Positions 44,187 to 54,428 are shown, counted from the first letter of the stretch. The stretch: DNA of 64,000 bases from an uncultured Aquimarina sp. (GCF_947500065.1 NZ_CANMQT010000010.1:106034-170033), one strand, 5' to 3'. The notes: generated by a model not told the origin, from the letters alone. Translations and numbers: made by a program.

Positions 44187-47100
44187 TTAATTACTTTTAT
44201 ACTTATATTGATTCTCAGATATCAAATTACCGCGTTCATCTTTTACAAACTGTAATCGATGTTGGCTATCATATTCATAATACATCGTATAGCCTCTTGG
44301 ATCGGTTTGACTGGTCATTCCAATAAGTGGATCATAGGTATAGGTAACCATCTGTTTATTGTTGAAATACGTATGAGAACGTAGTTCTTGCAATGCAGTG
44401 CGCAATGCTAGTTCTGAAGTAGGATTTTTATCATCGTTGGATGCTAATTGTGCTGCTGCTATTAGGTTTTTTACGTCTTGTGGCATTCCTTCATAGGTAG
44501 CATTAGCAATCACAGCGATCGGTGCTGTTTCTTGGTATCCCCAAACATAAATGGTATGAACTCCTTCTCTTGCGGATGTTTCTAATGGATTCCCATTTCC
44601 ATCATACTTATGATATACCGTTTGATCCCTCAGACTGGTATCTTCTTTAGCCGCTTGTATTGTTTCTGGAAGATATTCACCTGTATCCCACTGCTTAAAG
44701 TTGACCAAAGCCGTACTCTGCTTTTGGTTTTGATGATAAGTTTCTGTTTTCACAGGTGATGAAATTCTGTTATCTGTGATTAGTATATTTTCGTTCACTT
44801 GTGGATGGTACGGATAAAAATAATTCACTTTTTTACTATCGCCTTTAGAATCCGTAGTGGTTTGTTCTATAAGTTGATTGTTATTATCATAGGCATATTC
44901 CTGAACCGTTGTAGCAAACTGATTAGGATCAATATCTGAATAGGTTTTGGTAGTTACCTTACTCCTTAGATATTGCACATTAGTTTCCTTATATTCTAAG
45001 GTGGTATATAGTTCATGCTTAATTGCATCATCTAAACTAGATGTCAATTGCCATCCTGGAAGATGTTCTATCTCCACATTACTAACTCCGGCTGCCATTT
45101 GTCTTAATCCACTTCCAGGAAGACTATTTGAATGTGATCCCGTAGCGCTTACCAATGACTTAGCATAGTTTTCGAATTCAGCCTGTGTCCCGTTGATATA
45201 TTTGTCTTCAAAATCTTGTAATAGGATCACCGGAATATTTGAAAGTTTTCCTAATTGATATTGCCATGGAATCCAATCTGGATAATGCATATTTCTTTTT
45301 ACACCAGTCTTAGAGATTACTTTGATTGCATACGGATAGTTAGCATCCAAAGAATTTCCGAAAGCATCTCTATTTACTACTACAGGTTCATAATCATATG
45401 TTTTTTCTGAAATCAATATTTCTTTGGCACCAATTTCTAAATCTGTTTTAAACTTATAGGCTTTGGTAGCTGCAATACGAATTCCTGATTCATTACTTCC
45501 TTTAGGCATACGATCATAAAACTCTTTGGTTCTAAAATCTAATTCTGAAGCAAAGAAATACGGCTCCTCGAAGGTGTATACCGTTTTTCCGTTTTTAGTT
45601 CCATCATTCGTAGACACTATCGATTCGCTTACTTGGCTATAATACATTGGTACTCCACGATTTTCTACATAAAAAGGATATTTAAAATTGACCAAATCTG
45701 TTCTAATTTCATTGTCAATAATTTCTTTTGGTAGTTCTTGTAATACGGAGTATACTTTTCCACTAGATAATAAATTGTCATCCGTATAAGAAAATTCTTT
45801 AACAGTATACTCACCAGTATCTGTTGCAGTACTTTTAATACTAGCGACTCTAATCCCACCATACGGACGATCGTAGGATTCTTTTCGATATCTAGATTGG
45901 TCTAAATAATTCACAAAAATAGAAGCTTCTGATCCGTGATTGGTTTGCACATAAAATGTGTAAGTCCCTGGCTGGATCGTAAGAGATCCACCTCTACTCG
46001 TATTAAAGGGGATATAATCATCTAGTTGTTCATTAGGATCTGCTTTGATATCCAAATTGAGGTAGGGAGCAAAACTGGTTAGTGTCTGGTCGTAATATGA
46101 AGTCACAGATGGATTGGATCCGTGTTTGAAAATTTTTACTTGTACTGCACCTCCGATTTCAGTGGTTTTGGCTATATGGCCGATAGATATTTGGGTAGGG
46201 GTATCAAAAGTTCTGGTAATAGCTTTTTCTTGTGGAACACCGATACTATTTGCTCCAATACTTTTTAATTCAAAATTATGTATATAATCAAAAGAAGTTG
46301 CCGAATGAGGCGTATAATCAATGACTCTGGGCAATACATTGGCTTCATACATAATATCCGTATATCCTCCTGTTTTATATCGAATTCGCTGTAATGCGCC
46401 AGCTACTGTAGCATTAAACACAGGATCATTTCCCTCTGATGCTTCTAATACATCTTCAGTAGCTTGCGCTCCTGTATAGAATCCCCAGTAATCCATCTTA
46501 GAAAACACCTCGTCCTGATCAAATGCATATGCAGGGATTGCATTCGGATCATTTTGATGATAATACTCAAAACCATAGGCAAATTCACCATTAATAGTAA
46601 CATCAGTTAATAATCGTCTGTTTCCTGAAGTAGTCAATGAATAGCTATTGATCAATGTATTATGAAAATCCTTTAATTCGATACGTTCATACTGATGTTG
46701 CATACCCGTTGGAACCATTTTGGTTATAAAATTCAAGGAACCTTCGGCAAAAGTAATATTGGATAATACTGGCTTAGTGACATCTACATCCAATCGTGTA
46801 TGTGTGTATACATAAGGATCTTGTCCATATTCTAAATCTTGTTGTTGATCTCCTACTCCACTAAGTAACTCAATTTCTTTACTTAGTCCTATCAAGAATT
46901 CTGATTGTAATCCTTTATAAGAATATATTTTAGGTAAGAATGCCTTTGTTTGGAATAGATGATCTTGATAATTAAACGTAATTTCTTTGGTTGTATTCGG
47001 TGGTATAATACTGGTTAAATACCAGCTACGTGTATATGAATAGATTGGTTCTATAGGTAGTATTTGTTGTTGCCCATTAATCCCAGTATGAAAAATATCA

Positions 47101-47822
47101 TCTTCTGGTACCGGAGTAAAAACTTCTTTATTCGCAAAAACATATCGCACCCCTTCAGAATCGGTTACTTCGATCTGATTCCAACTAAATGTTACTTTAG
47201 CATTATGATGTGATAATAATACTGGTTGAAGATTTTCACCCAATTTAAATGTGAAATTTAATCGTCCAGCATTTACTCTAAATACATCGGGCTCCCCATC
47301 CGCTAATCCCTGTGCTAATAAATAGGCATGATGTTCTTTAATTACTTTTTTATTATCGGTTTCAGTATAATGAGGACGTAGATAATCAGGATCATCCAAA
47401 CTGACACCTAAAGGATTAAAATCATAATAGGTATTAAGATGGAATTGCTCCCGAATATTTTGTGACCCATAATATCCCTTAGGATGATCATCTGGTAATC
47501 CGCGAACTTCTCTAGATACCATTCCTGTAGCAGCTAGATCCCAACCAAGTCCAATGGGAGATGGTTCTGCCATTACCTGAAGGCCAGAGTAACTGTATTG
47601 CAATCCTACATTCCAGCTCACTCCATTCTGACTAATGGTGTGAATAGGTACTGCTTGTTGTACGGTACCGGTAGCACGGTTTACTGTAGCACCTCCAGCA
47701 GCAGTAACTTTGGCAGCTGTAGGAGCTGTTGTTGCTGATGGCGTATAGCCTCCATAATACTCCTGTTGTCCGTAAATGCACGTACTCATAATAATAATGA
47801 GTAATGTGGTGATGTTTCTCAT
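44187..47822 (-). CDS. Secreted YD/RHS-repeat protein, partner of the downstream RHS toxin gene
   Basis: The 1211-residue protein starts at ATG 47822 with a signal peptide (MRNITTLLIIIMSTCIYGQ); a longer frame from 47915 adds 31 basic residues in front and is unlikely. The N-terminal part (ATVNRATGTVQQAVPIHTIS, GLGWDLAATGMVSREVRG) resembles SpvB/TcB-type starts, and the C-terminus carries YD repeats (YTYDPLIGMTSQTDPRGY, YEYDSQHRLQFVKD). It lacks an RHS core end and a toxin tip. With the gene 15 bases downstream it could form one split cage. Confidence 0.8.
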   Translation of the reverse strand: MRNITTLLIIIMSTCIYGQQEYYGGYTPSATTAPTAAKVTAAGGATVNRATGTVQQAVPIHTISQNGVSWNVGLQYSYSGLQVMAEPSPIGLGWDLAATGMVSREVRGLPDDHPKGYYGSQNIREQFHLNTYYDFNPLGVSLDDPDYLRPHYTETDNKKVIKEHHAYLLAQGLADGEPDVFRVNAGRLNFTFKLGENLQPVLLSHHNAKVTFSWNQIEVTDSEGVRYVFANKEVFTPVPEDDIFHTGINGQQQILPIEPIYSYTRSWYLTSIIPPNTTKEITFNYQDHLFQTKAFLPKIYSYKGLQSEFLIGLSKEIELLSGVGDQQQDLEYGQDPYVYTHTRLDVDVTKPVLSNITFAEGSLNFITKMVPTGMQHQYERIELKDFHNTLINSYSLTTSGNRRLLTDVTINGEFAYGFEYYHQNDPNAIPAYAFDQDEVFSKMDYWGFYTGAQATEDVLEASEGNDPVFNATVAGALQRIRYKTGGYTDIMYEANVLPRVIDYTPHSATSFDYIHNFELKSIGANSIGVPQEKAITRTFDTPTQISIGHIAKTTEIGGAVQVKIFKHGSNPSVTSYYDQTLTSFAPYLNLDIKADPNEQLDDYIPFNTSRGGSLTIQPGTYTFYVQTNHGSEASIFVNYLDQSRYRKESYDRPYGGIRVASIKSTATDTGEYTVKEFSYTDDNLLSSGKVYSVLQELPKEIIDNEIRTDLVNFKYPFYVENRGVPMYYSQVSESIVSTNDGTKNGKTVYTFEEPYFFASELDFRTKEFYDRMPKGSNESGIRIAATKAYKFKTDLEIGAKEILISEKTYDYEPVVVNRDAFGNSLDANYPYAIKVISKTGVKRNMHYPDWIPWQYQLGKLSNIPVILLQDFEDKYINGTQAEFENYAKSLVSATGSHSNSLPGSGLRQMAAGVSNVEIEHLPGWQLTSSLDDAIKHELYTTLEYKETNVQYLRSKVTTKTYSDIDPNQFATTVQEYAYDNNNQLIEQTTTDSKGDSKKVNYFYPYHPQVNENILITDNRISSPVKTETYHQNQKQSTALVNFKQWDTGEYLPETIQAAKEDTSLRDQTVYHKYDGNGNPLETSAREGVHTIYVWGYQETAPIAVIANATYEGMPQDVKNLIAAAQLASNDDKNPTSELALRTALQELRSHTYFNNKQMVTYTYDPLIGMTSQTDPRGYTMYYEYDSQHRLQFVKDERGNLISENQYKYKSN

Positions 47823-48513
47823 AAAAAAATAACTAATAGTTAATAATCCCTTTTCAATTTTTCCGGCGGCAAACTTACGGGAAAACCCCCGTCTATACAA
47901 TAGGTAATCTTTCATTTATCCAACGATCTAGTGTTCCTTTATCTAGTATCGGATGATCGTTTTAAAAACAAGATCAACAACACAAAAACAACCTTTTTAA
48001 TTAAATTAAAAACTAAACTTTAACATTTTATAAATGCAGTTTTTAGCTCTTTTTATATTATTTATGATCACCTATTATTTGTTTTCCTATACGTATGTGT
48101 CTTGAGAAAAAGAAACGTTACCTGTAATTCTTGCTTTTTTTTCTTTTTTATTTCTAAAAAGTATCCTGAATATTGAATTTAAGGTGATTTCAAAACGATT
48201 TAAATTAAAAACAAACACCTATCTAACAATTGGTTACACTCTATTTTCATAGCTTTCAAAAGTCTTTTGTTAGGTTTATAAAAAATGAAGAGAAAAATTT
48301 AATTACAACGAAGCTAAATTTTCAATTAATCCTTTGAGAATTATGAGGTTTTGACATTTTAGATGAATAAAGCTTCTTTTTTCTGGTAAGATTATAATCT
48401 CACGAAAAAAAAGTTCTGCTAAGTTTATCCAAATATCCTATCCTCTCTTAGAAGAAGAGCCCCCTTTAGATGGGAACAGTTTTTGATAAGATAAAATCAT
48501 TAATCTTCATCTT
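47823..48513. other. 691-base intergenic region between divergent genes
   Basis: No gene was found. It contains motif copy C (48085-48140) and presumably the promoters of the minus-strand RHS operon and the plus-strand lipoprotein gene. The rest is AT-rich without repeats I could see. Confidence 0.4.
48085..48140 (-). promoter_or_regulatory. Shared upstream motif, copy C
   Basis: This aligns with 34334-34390: both read TATGTGT, then GTTACCTGTAATT and a T-run on the plus strand. It lies about 270 bases upstream of the RHS operon start at 47822. Confidence 0.4.
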
Positions 48514-49032
48514 ATGAGAACAAACTATCCAATACTATTATTGACTATCCTATTACTAGTAAGCTACTCTTGTTCTGACGGAAATAAAGAACCCTATCAA
48601 ATTCCTAAAAACTCAGAAGAACTTATCGCAGGAGTATCTGGTAAAACCTGGAAAATTGCTAAACGACATAATGATGGTACCAGAATGAATATGGCTGGTT
48701 GCTTTTTATCTTATAGAACTACATATTCTCCAAATATGATAATGAAAGATAATAATGGAGATCAACATGACTGTGGTCCTTCGCTTATCGCTAATTGGAA
48801 AATCACACAAAACAAAGAAGGTCATTACTTTATTAAACTAAAAAGTGATCAACTTCCTGAGCTCATGAATATCGAAAAAGATTATAAGTTTTTTCAGATT
48901 ACATATCTCAATAAAGATAGTTTGCAATTACGATATAGGCATGCGCAATTTTCCGGTCAAGTACGAACTATTGTTGATCTCTATGTTCAGGAAGATGCTT
49001 TAATTCCTAATCGGGATTTTCATAATAAATAA
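48514..49032 (+). CDS. Lipocalin-like lipoprotein
   Basis: The 172-residue protein has a lipobox (LLLVSYSC, Cys20) and is probably envelope-anchored. The core GKTWKIAKRHNDGTRMNMAGC, SLIANWKITQNKEGHYFIKLKS and DLYVQED resembles the lipocalin-like lipoproteins of flavobacteria (GxW start, beta strands). Cys residues at 62 and 87 or so could pair. The ligand is unknown. It stands alone, convergent with the nitrate island. Confidence 0.6.
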   Translation: MRTNYPILLLTILLLVSYSCSDGNKEPYQIPKNSEELIAGVSGKTWKIAKRHNDGTRMNMAGCFLSYRTTYSPNMIMKDNNGDQHDCGPSLIANWKITQNKEGHYFIKLKSDQLPELMNIEKDYKFFQITYLNKDSLQLRYRHAQFSGQVRTIVDLYVQEDALIPNRDFHNK

Positions 49033-49046
49033 TATTATTTGGTTTA

Positions 49047-50483
49047 CTAAAACACCTCTAGTGTCATGTTTTCGAAATTATCTTTAGAAGCATCACAAAG
49101 TGCGCATTGATAGGATTCTGGTAAATCTATAAACTCGGTTCCTACTGGAATATCTGATACAAGATCGCCAACAGATGGATCGTATATTGTCTGGCAATCT
49201 TTACATTGAAAAACTTCGATTTCCATTTTCTCTTTCTTAGCAGAAACACCTACAAAACTTTCTTCATCTCCTTCTCCCAGATTCTGGAAATATGTTTTAG
49301 TAAGCTCCAATAATATAGCAGGCAAATCCATCTGATCTATATCCTGTGCATATACAATATACTTACGTGTATTGGGATCAAACTTTTTAGCATATAAAAC
49401 ATTATATGTTGGTCTGATCACAAAATCTTTTACTGCTTTTGGTGTTTTATTTTCTTCAATAACAACCGATGTAAAATATCTTTTTTGATTTCTCCTAATA
49501 CTTATCGTAAAGGTCATGCCATAAGTACTGATATCATTTTGGTCAAAATTCATAACCAAAAACTTCTTAAGATCTAAAGCTTTTTGATTAGCAACTGGCA
49601 AATGCCAATTTAATTCTAAAGCAGAATGACGTACATTAATCCCAAACTGTCCTAAAAGCTTTTCTAGCGCTAACTTACATTCTTTAGGAATCCCCTTAAT
49701 TACAAAAGATTTCCAAGGTGTTAAGCATATTTTACCAATACGATATTCAATACAAAATTCACACAGTGCTTTTAGGAATACAAGATCGTATTGATTATTT
49801 CGCCAATACAGTCCTAACCAGTATTGATTGATTCCCATTTTATTCATTCCTTCATAATAAGGAAAAGGTTTAAAGCTAACGCTGAGTGGTTTTTCTATAA
49901 CCCTATTATTTGTATCGATACTCTCATTAAGGAACTGAAAAAGCTCATCAACATTTTCTACTTTCTGATATATATTTTCAATTTCTTGAGCAACTTTAGC
50001 GATATCCCATGTAAATATTAAAACGGGATAAAATACTTCTTCCCAACCAGGTAATTTTAAAAATAAATACCAATAATCTTCGTGAGCAGATGCGATAAAA
50101 TTCAGATCTCCAGAAAACAAGGAAACCATTTGCTGTTGAGGATCGGTAATATTTACTTTTAATTTTGGTTTATATCTAAATTGCTCTAAAACATATAAAT
50201 AGGTTGTGCCACGCAACCAAACTGTAGAATTAAAAATATCTATAGAAACGTAAGAACAACTTATATTTTGTTCTGTTTCTGGTGCGAAAAAATCAGAATT
50301 GAATGATTCATTTTCAGACACTATACTACCTTTAGGATCTTTAGATGGAAAAATAATATCTTGTCTGGATCCAAAATGAAAAGTATCCAACCCCAAATCT
50401 TCAGCATATACAATAATACGCTGCAATTCGCTAGGTGATAACATTCCTCCTTTAATATTTACTCGATGCATAAACTCTTCCAT
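49047..50483 (-). CDS. Rubredoxin-domain protein with nitrite/sulfite-reductase-like N-terminus
   Basis: The 478-residue protein has a C-terminal rubredoxin (about 424-478, CKDC ... CALC, iron ligands complete). The N-terminal region (MLSPSELQRIIVYAEDLGLDTFHFGSRQDIIF and a second half-domain around 320-400) resembles the ferredoxin-like halves of nitrite/sulfite reductases. The siroheme/4Fe-4S Cys pattern (C-x5-C ... C-x3-C) is not present, so it is probably not the nitrite reductase itself. It starts 2 bases after the nitrate reductase gene, so an electron-transfer or assembly role in nitrate reduction is plausible. Confidence 0.7.
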   Translation of the reverse strand: MEEFMHRVNIKGGMLSPSELQRIIVYAEDLGLDTFHFGSRQDIIFPSKDPKGSIVSENESFNSDFFAPETEQNISCSYVSIDIFNSTVWLRGTTYLYVLEQFRYKPKLKVNITDPQQQMVSLFSGDLNFIASAHEDYWYLFLKLPGWEEVFYPVLIFTWDIAKVAQEIENIYQKVENVDELFQFLNESIDTNNRVIEKPLSVSFKPFPYYEGMNKMGINQYWLGLYWRNNQYDLVFLKALCEFCIEYRIGKICLTPWKSFVIKGIPKECKLALEKLLGQFGINVRHSALELNWHLPVANQKALDLKKFLVMNFDQNDISTYGMTFTISIRRNQKRYFTSVVIEENKTPKAVKDFVIRPTYNVLYAKKFDPNTRKYIVYAQDIDQMDLPAILLELTKTYFQNLGEGDEESFVGVSAKKEKMEIEVFQCKDCQTIYDPSVGDLVSDIPVGTEFIDLPESYQCALCDASKDNFENMTLEVF

Positions 50484-50485
50484 AC

Positions 50486-53400
50486 CTAAGCTAATTGCAT
50501 TACTTTATTTAGCACTTCTTTTATTTCTGGTTTACAGCTACCACAACCTAATCCAGCTCCAGTCTTTAAACACAGTTCTGAAAAATCTTCACATCCGGAT
50601 TTTATAGCTTCTTCTAAATTACCTTCTCCCACCTGACTACATGAACAAATCAATTTTCCTAATACGGGTTCATCTGGTTTTGATGATCTTAGTAGTTCTT
50701 CTCTTTTTTCGGACAATTCTATTTTCTCTTCGATTAGCCTTTTAAAATCTGCAAATTCACTCTTATCACCCATCAAGATGGCACCAACCAACCAATCGTT
50801 TTTAATGATACATTTCTTATAAAATCGCTTTCCGACATCCATAAAAATCACTTCTTCATACGATGGATCATCTTTTGGCATATCGATATTACCGATACTG
50901 CAAAGGTCTAAATCTTCAAATTTTAGAATATTCATAAATACAGATCCTTTATAAATAGCACTAAAATCCCCTAAAAGATACTTGGCAACAATATCCGCTT
51001 GTTGTTCTGCGGCTGCAGTAATCCCAAATAAATTACCTTCAAATTCGGCAATCTCTCCTACCGCAAATATATCTGGATCACTAGATTGCAAATATTGATT
51101 AACAACAATTCCTCTTCGACAATTTACACCAACAGCTTTTGCTAAATCAATATTAGGAATCGTACCTATAGAATAAACAACTGCATTACAAGAAAAAGAT
51201 TTTCCCGATTTAAGATTCACCAATAATGATCCAGAATCTTTATTAAAAACAGTATCTACTTCGTTATCAAAATGAATTTGTATTCCTTTTTCACGTACAT
51301 CTTCTGCTAACAAACGACTTGCCACAATATCTAACTGACGCTCCATTAAACGGTTACCTCTTTGAATAATAGTGATTTTCACTTCTTTTTTGCGTAATGC
51401 AGCTGCCAGCTCTAAACCTAATAATCCACCTCCCACAATCGTAACATGTTGTTCCTTTTCTGGTAAGCCAGTATCATCCAAATAGTTTTTTAACTTGTCC
51501 GCATCACCGCGATCTCTCATAGTAAACCTTCCTGGTAAGTGAATAGGTACTTCTTTTGGCACAAAAGCACGACTACCTGTTGCCATTAACACTATATCGT
51601 AATCGTGTTTTTCTCCTTTACTGTCTACAAGGTACTTTTCTTCTCTATTGATCTCAGCTATTGGATTGCTTGTGGATAAATTAACATTAAGAGATTCCAT
51701 ACTTCCTTCTCTCATCTTCTGCAACTGTTCCCATGTAAGTTCTTCGCTCACATATTCTGGTAATAAAACACGGTTATAAAAAGGATATGGCTCTTTAGAA
51801 AATACTGTAATATCATCTTCCGTATTATACTCTCGATATGTTTGTATAAAACGATATGCAGCAGTACCTGCCCCAATGATGCAAATCTTTTGTTTTTCTT
51901 TTATAAATTTTGAAACCTGTACTGCGGAGAACTTAAAATCAGGTTCTTTAGAAACGGGATCAATAATACTGGTTGTTAGATTATTGGCTCTACCATAGTC
52001 GTTTCCTAAAACTTTACCCCAATGCATGGGTAAGAATACGACTCCTTTGCCTAGCGTATCTGTTACTTTTACTTTAACCTGTACTTTTCCACGTTTACTT
52101 TCTACCACAGCAATATCACCATCTTTAATCTTTCGGAGAAAAGCATCTACTTGATTGATTTCCAAAAAAGGATGAGGAATGTGCGTTAGTAGTCTGTTGA
52201 CCTTTCCTGTTTTAGTTCTGGTATGCCATTGATCACGAACTCTACCTGTTGTTAAAATCAATGGGTGTTTCTCTGTTAATAATTCTGAAGTTGGTTTGGT
52301 AAATCTCGGTACTACAAACTTCGCATTTCCGGTATCGGTATAAAACCGTTTATCTTCAAATAAGCGAGCTGTTCCCGAATGGCTGCTTTCTGGCACTGGC
52401 CATTGAAAACTACCTTCATTTTTTAATCGGTCATAATTTAAACCCGTAATATCAATATTGGTTCCTTTCGTCAATTGACAATGTTCCTTATACACTTCTT
52501 CTACAGATGTATAATCAAACCCTCTATACCCCATTCGTTGAGCAAACTTCCATAGAATTTCTGAATCGGGTAATGCTTCTCCTGGTGGATCCACCACTTT
52601 ATTTAGATAGGTAATACGACGTTCGCTATTAGTCATAGTTCCTTCTTTTTCTGCCCAACCCGCAGCAGGCAATACTAAATCTGCATATTCTAAAGTTTCT
52701 GAGCGATGCGAAATATCCTGTACAACAACAAATTTGGCTTTTTGAAGCGCTTTTTCAACTTTATTAGCATTAGGAAGACTGACTAGTGGATTGGTACAAA
52801 TGATCCATACAGCTTTTAGTTTTCCACTTTCAAGTGCGTCAAACATTTCTGTTGCGGTCAATCCAGGTTTCTCTGAAATTTCTTTTCCTCCCCAAAAATT
52901 AGCAACCTGTGTTCTATGTTCTTTATTACTTAAATCTTTATGAGCAGCCAGTAAATTAGCCATTCCTCCTACCTCTCTACCTCCCATAGCATTGGGTTGA
53001 CCGGTTAATGAAAAAGGACCTGATCCAGGTTTTCCGATATGACCAGTAAGTAAGGAAAGATTTAAAAGTGCATTATTTTTATTTACTCCTATAGAACTTT
53101 GATTTAGTCCCATAGCCCACAGCGTTATGAATCCTTTAGCATTACTTATATAGGAAGCTGCTTTTTTAATATCCGCCACTGTGACTCCACAAACTTTTGC
53201 TGCTTCTGTTAACGAAGTGGCTTGCAAAGATTGTTTTAGCAATTCGTAATTATCGGTGTGATTTGTTATGAAATTTTTATCGATTTTTCTTCGATCGATT
53301 AATCGTTTAGCGATAGCATTATATAATACAACGTCTGTTCCGGGTATTATCTGCAAATGTAGATCTGCAATATCACAAGATTGTGTTTTTCTTGGATCTA

Positions 53401-54007
53401 CTACGATAATCTTAGTGTCTGGATTTTGCTCCTTATGTGCCTCTATTCTTCTATACAAAATTGGGTGACACCAAGCAGGATTAGCTCCGGCAATCATAAA
53501 ACAATCCGATAATTCTATGTCATCATAAGCAATCGGAACACTATCCTCTCCTAACGCTTGCTTGTAACCAACAACCGCAGAGCTCATACATAATCTAGAA
53601 TTAGTATCTATATTATTCGTTCCAATAAATCCTTTGGTAAGCTTATTTACCAGATAATATTCCTCTGTAAGACATTGTCCAGAAACATAAAACCCAACAC
53701 TATCTGGTCCATATTTATCAATAATTGTATTAAAAACTGCCGTTGCACGATCAAAAGCCTGATCCCAGGATACTCGTTGGAGTTCATGTCCTTTACTCCA
53801 CCTCATCTCTGGATACAGAATTCTATCACTCTTATCCTGAACCACATGATGTAAATTCATTCCTTTAGAACATAGCATTCCTTTGTTCACAGGATGATCA
53901 GGATCTCCTTCTACTGTAATCACTCCCTTAGCATCTTTTTTAGCTATTATTCCGCAGCCAACACCACAATACGAACAGGTAGTTTTATAAGATTTAAATA
54001 CAGTCAT
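50486..54007 (-). CDS. nasA: Assimilatory nitrate reductase fused to a flavin oxidoreductase and BFD domain
   Basis: The enzyme reduces nitrate to nitrite in the cytosol. Residues 1-700 are a Mo-bisMGD oxidoreductase with the [4Fe-4S] Cys at 11, 14, 18 and 46 and the probable Mo ligand C140 (SRLCMSSAVVGYKQALG). Residues 705-1100 are a pyridine-nucleotide/FAD module (ICIIGAGTAAYRF, VTIVGGGLLGLELAAALRKK), as in NirB/NasB. Residues 1110-1173 are a BFD-like [2Fe-2S] domain (CSCSQVGEG, CGSCKPEI). One chain therefore carries both catalysis and NAD(P)H-side electron input. There is no leader. Confidence 0.9.
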   Translation of the reverse strand: MTVFKSYKTTCSYCGVGCGIIAKKDAKGVITVEGDPDHPVNKGMLCSKGMNLHHVVQDKSDRILYPEMRWSKGHELQRVSWDQAFDRATAVFNTIIDKYGPDSVGFYVSGQCLTEEYYLVNKLTKGFIGTNNIDTNSRLCMSSAVVGYKQALGEDSVPIAYDDIELSDCFMIAGANPAWCHPILYRRIEAHKEQNPDTKIIVVDPRKTQSCDIADLHLQIIPGTDVVLYNAIAKRLIDRRKIDKNFITNHTDNYELLKQSLQATSLTEAAKVCGVTVADIKKAASYISNAKGFITLWAMGLNQSSIGVNKNNALLNLSLLTGHIGKPGSGPFSLTGQPNAMGGREVGGMANLLAAHKDLSNKEHRTQVANFWGGKEISEKPGLTATEMFDALESGKLKAVWIICTNPLVSLPNANKVEKALQKAKFVVVQDISHRSETLEYADLVLPAAGWAEKEGTMTNSERRITYLNKVVDPPGEALPDSEILWKFAQRMGYRGFDYTSVEEVYKEHCQLTKGTNIDITGLNYDRLKNEGSFQWPVPESSHSGTARLFEDKRFYTDTGNAKFVVPRFTKPTSELLTEKHPLILTTGRVRDQWHTRTKTGKVNRLLTHIPHPFLEINQVDAFLRKIKDGDIAVVESKRGKVQVKVKVTDTLGKGVVFLPMHWGKVLGNDYGRANNLTTSIIDPVSKEPDFKFSAVQVSKFIKEKQKICIIGAGTAAYRFIQTYREYNTEDDITVFSKEPYPFYNRVLLPEYVSEELTWEQLQKMREGSMESLNVNLSTSNPIAEINREEKYLVDSKGEKHDYDIVLMATGSRAFVPKEVPIHLPGRFTMRDRGDADKLKNYLDDTGLPEKEQHVTIVGGGLLGLELAAALRKKEVKITIIQRGNRLMERQLDIVASRLLAEDVREKGIQIHFDNEVDTVFNKDSGSLLVNLKSGKSFSCNAVVYSIGTIPNIDLAKAVGVNCRRGIVVNQYLQSSDPDIFAVGEIAEFEGNLFGITAAAEQQADIVAKYLLGDFSAIYKGSVFMNILKFEDLDLCSIGNIDMPKDDPSYEEVIFMDVGKRFYKKCIIKNDWLVGAILMGDKSEFADFKRLIEEKIELSEKREELLRSSKPDEPVLGKLICSCSQVGEGNLEEAIKSGCEDFSELCLKTGAGLGCGSCKPEIKEVLNKVMQLA

Positions 54008-54038
54008 ATATCAATTTAAAAATACTCAAGTTTCCTCT

Positions 54039-54062
54039 CAAAACTAAGTATTAATACGTATT
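54039..54062 (-). promoter_or_regulatory. Nitrate-regulon operator overlapping a -7 element (nitrate reductase promoter)
   Basis: The palindrome ACTAAGTATTAATACGTATT (54043-54062 on the plus strand) overlaps the minus-strand -7 element TAGTTTTG (54046-54039). The predicted transcript start near 54033 leaves a leader of about 25 bases before the ATG at 54007. The same arrangement occurs at 59900, 61662 and 63755. Confidence 0.75.
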
Positions 54063-54191
54063 TCACATAACTCCAAAACCTTTTTCTCCTGCAGATCGGT
54101 AAGAATTACGAATTCAATAAAATATGTGTCTTTAAAAAATGATTATTGAATTATAAGGGGATAACTTTTATTAACTCACAAGTACAAAAAA

Positions 54192-54217
54192 GCCGGTTAC
54201 AACTTCTCATAACCGGC
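54192..54217 (-). terminator. Terminator downstream of the small paralogue genes
   Basis: GCCGGTTA (54192-54199) and TAACCGGC (54210-54217) form an 8-bp stem followed by six T on the minus strand. It separates the 54429 gene from the nitrate reductase promoter. Confidence 0.75.
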
Positions 54218-54428
54218 AACACAAGAAACACTTAAAGCTACTAGTCTTTAAGGTTTCAAACACTAAATTGTTAGGACAGCTCCTACTATATATTTTTAAA
54301 TATTAATTAATTTTCTGGTCAAAAAAAATCCGCCTAAGCAAATATTAGATTAAATATACCAATATTCCATAAACGGAGGTTAAAACTTGTTTCTTTTTGG
54401 AAAAATTTATGAACTATAACGTTACAGC

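Larger units (their letters stand above)
54008..54428. other. Regulatory gap upstream of the nitrate reductase
   Basis: It contains the operator-promoter at 54039-54062 and the terminator at 54192-54217. No further gene was seen. Confidence 0.5.

Noticed and set aside
47823..47915. Upstream extension of the 44187-47822 protein by 31 residues
   Set aside because: It would place a basic stretch before a good signal peptide; the ATG at 47822 gives a standard leader.
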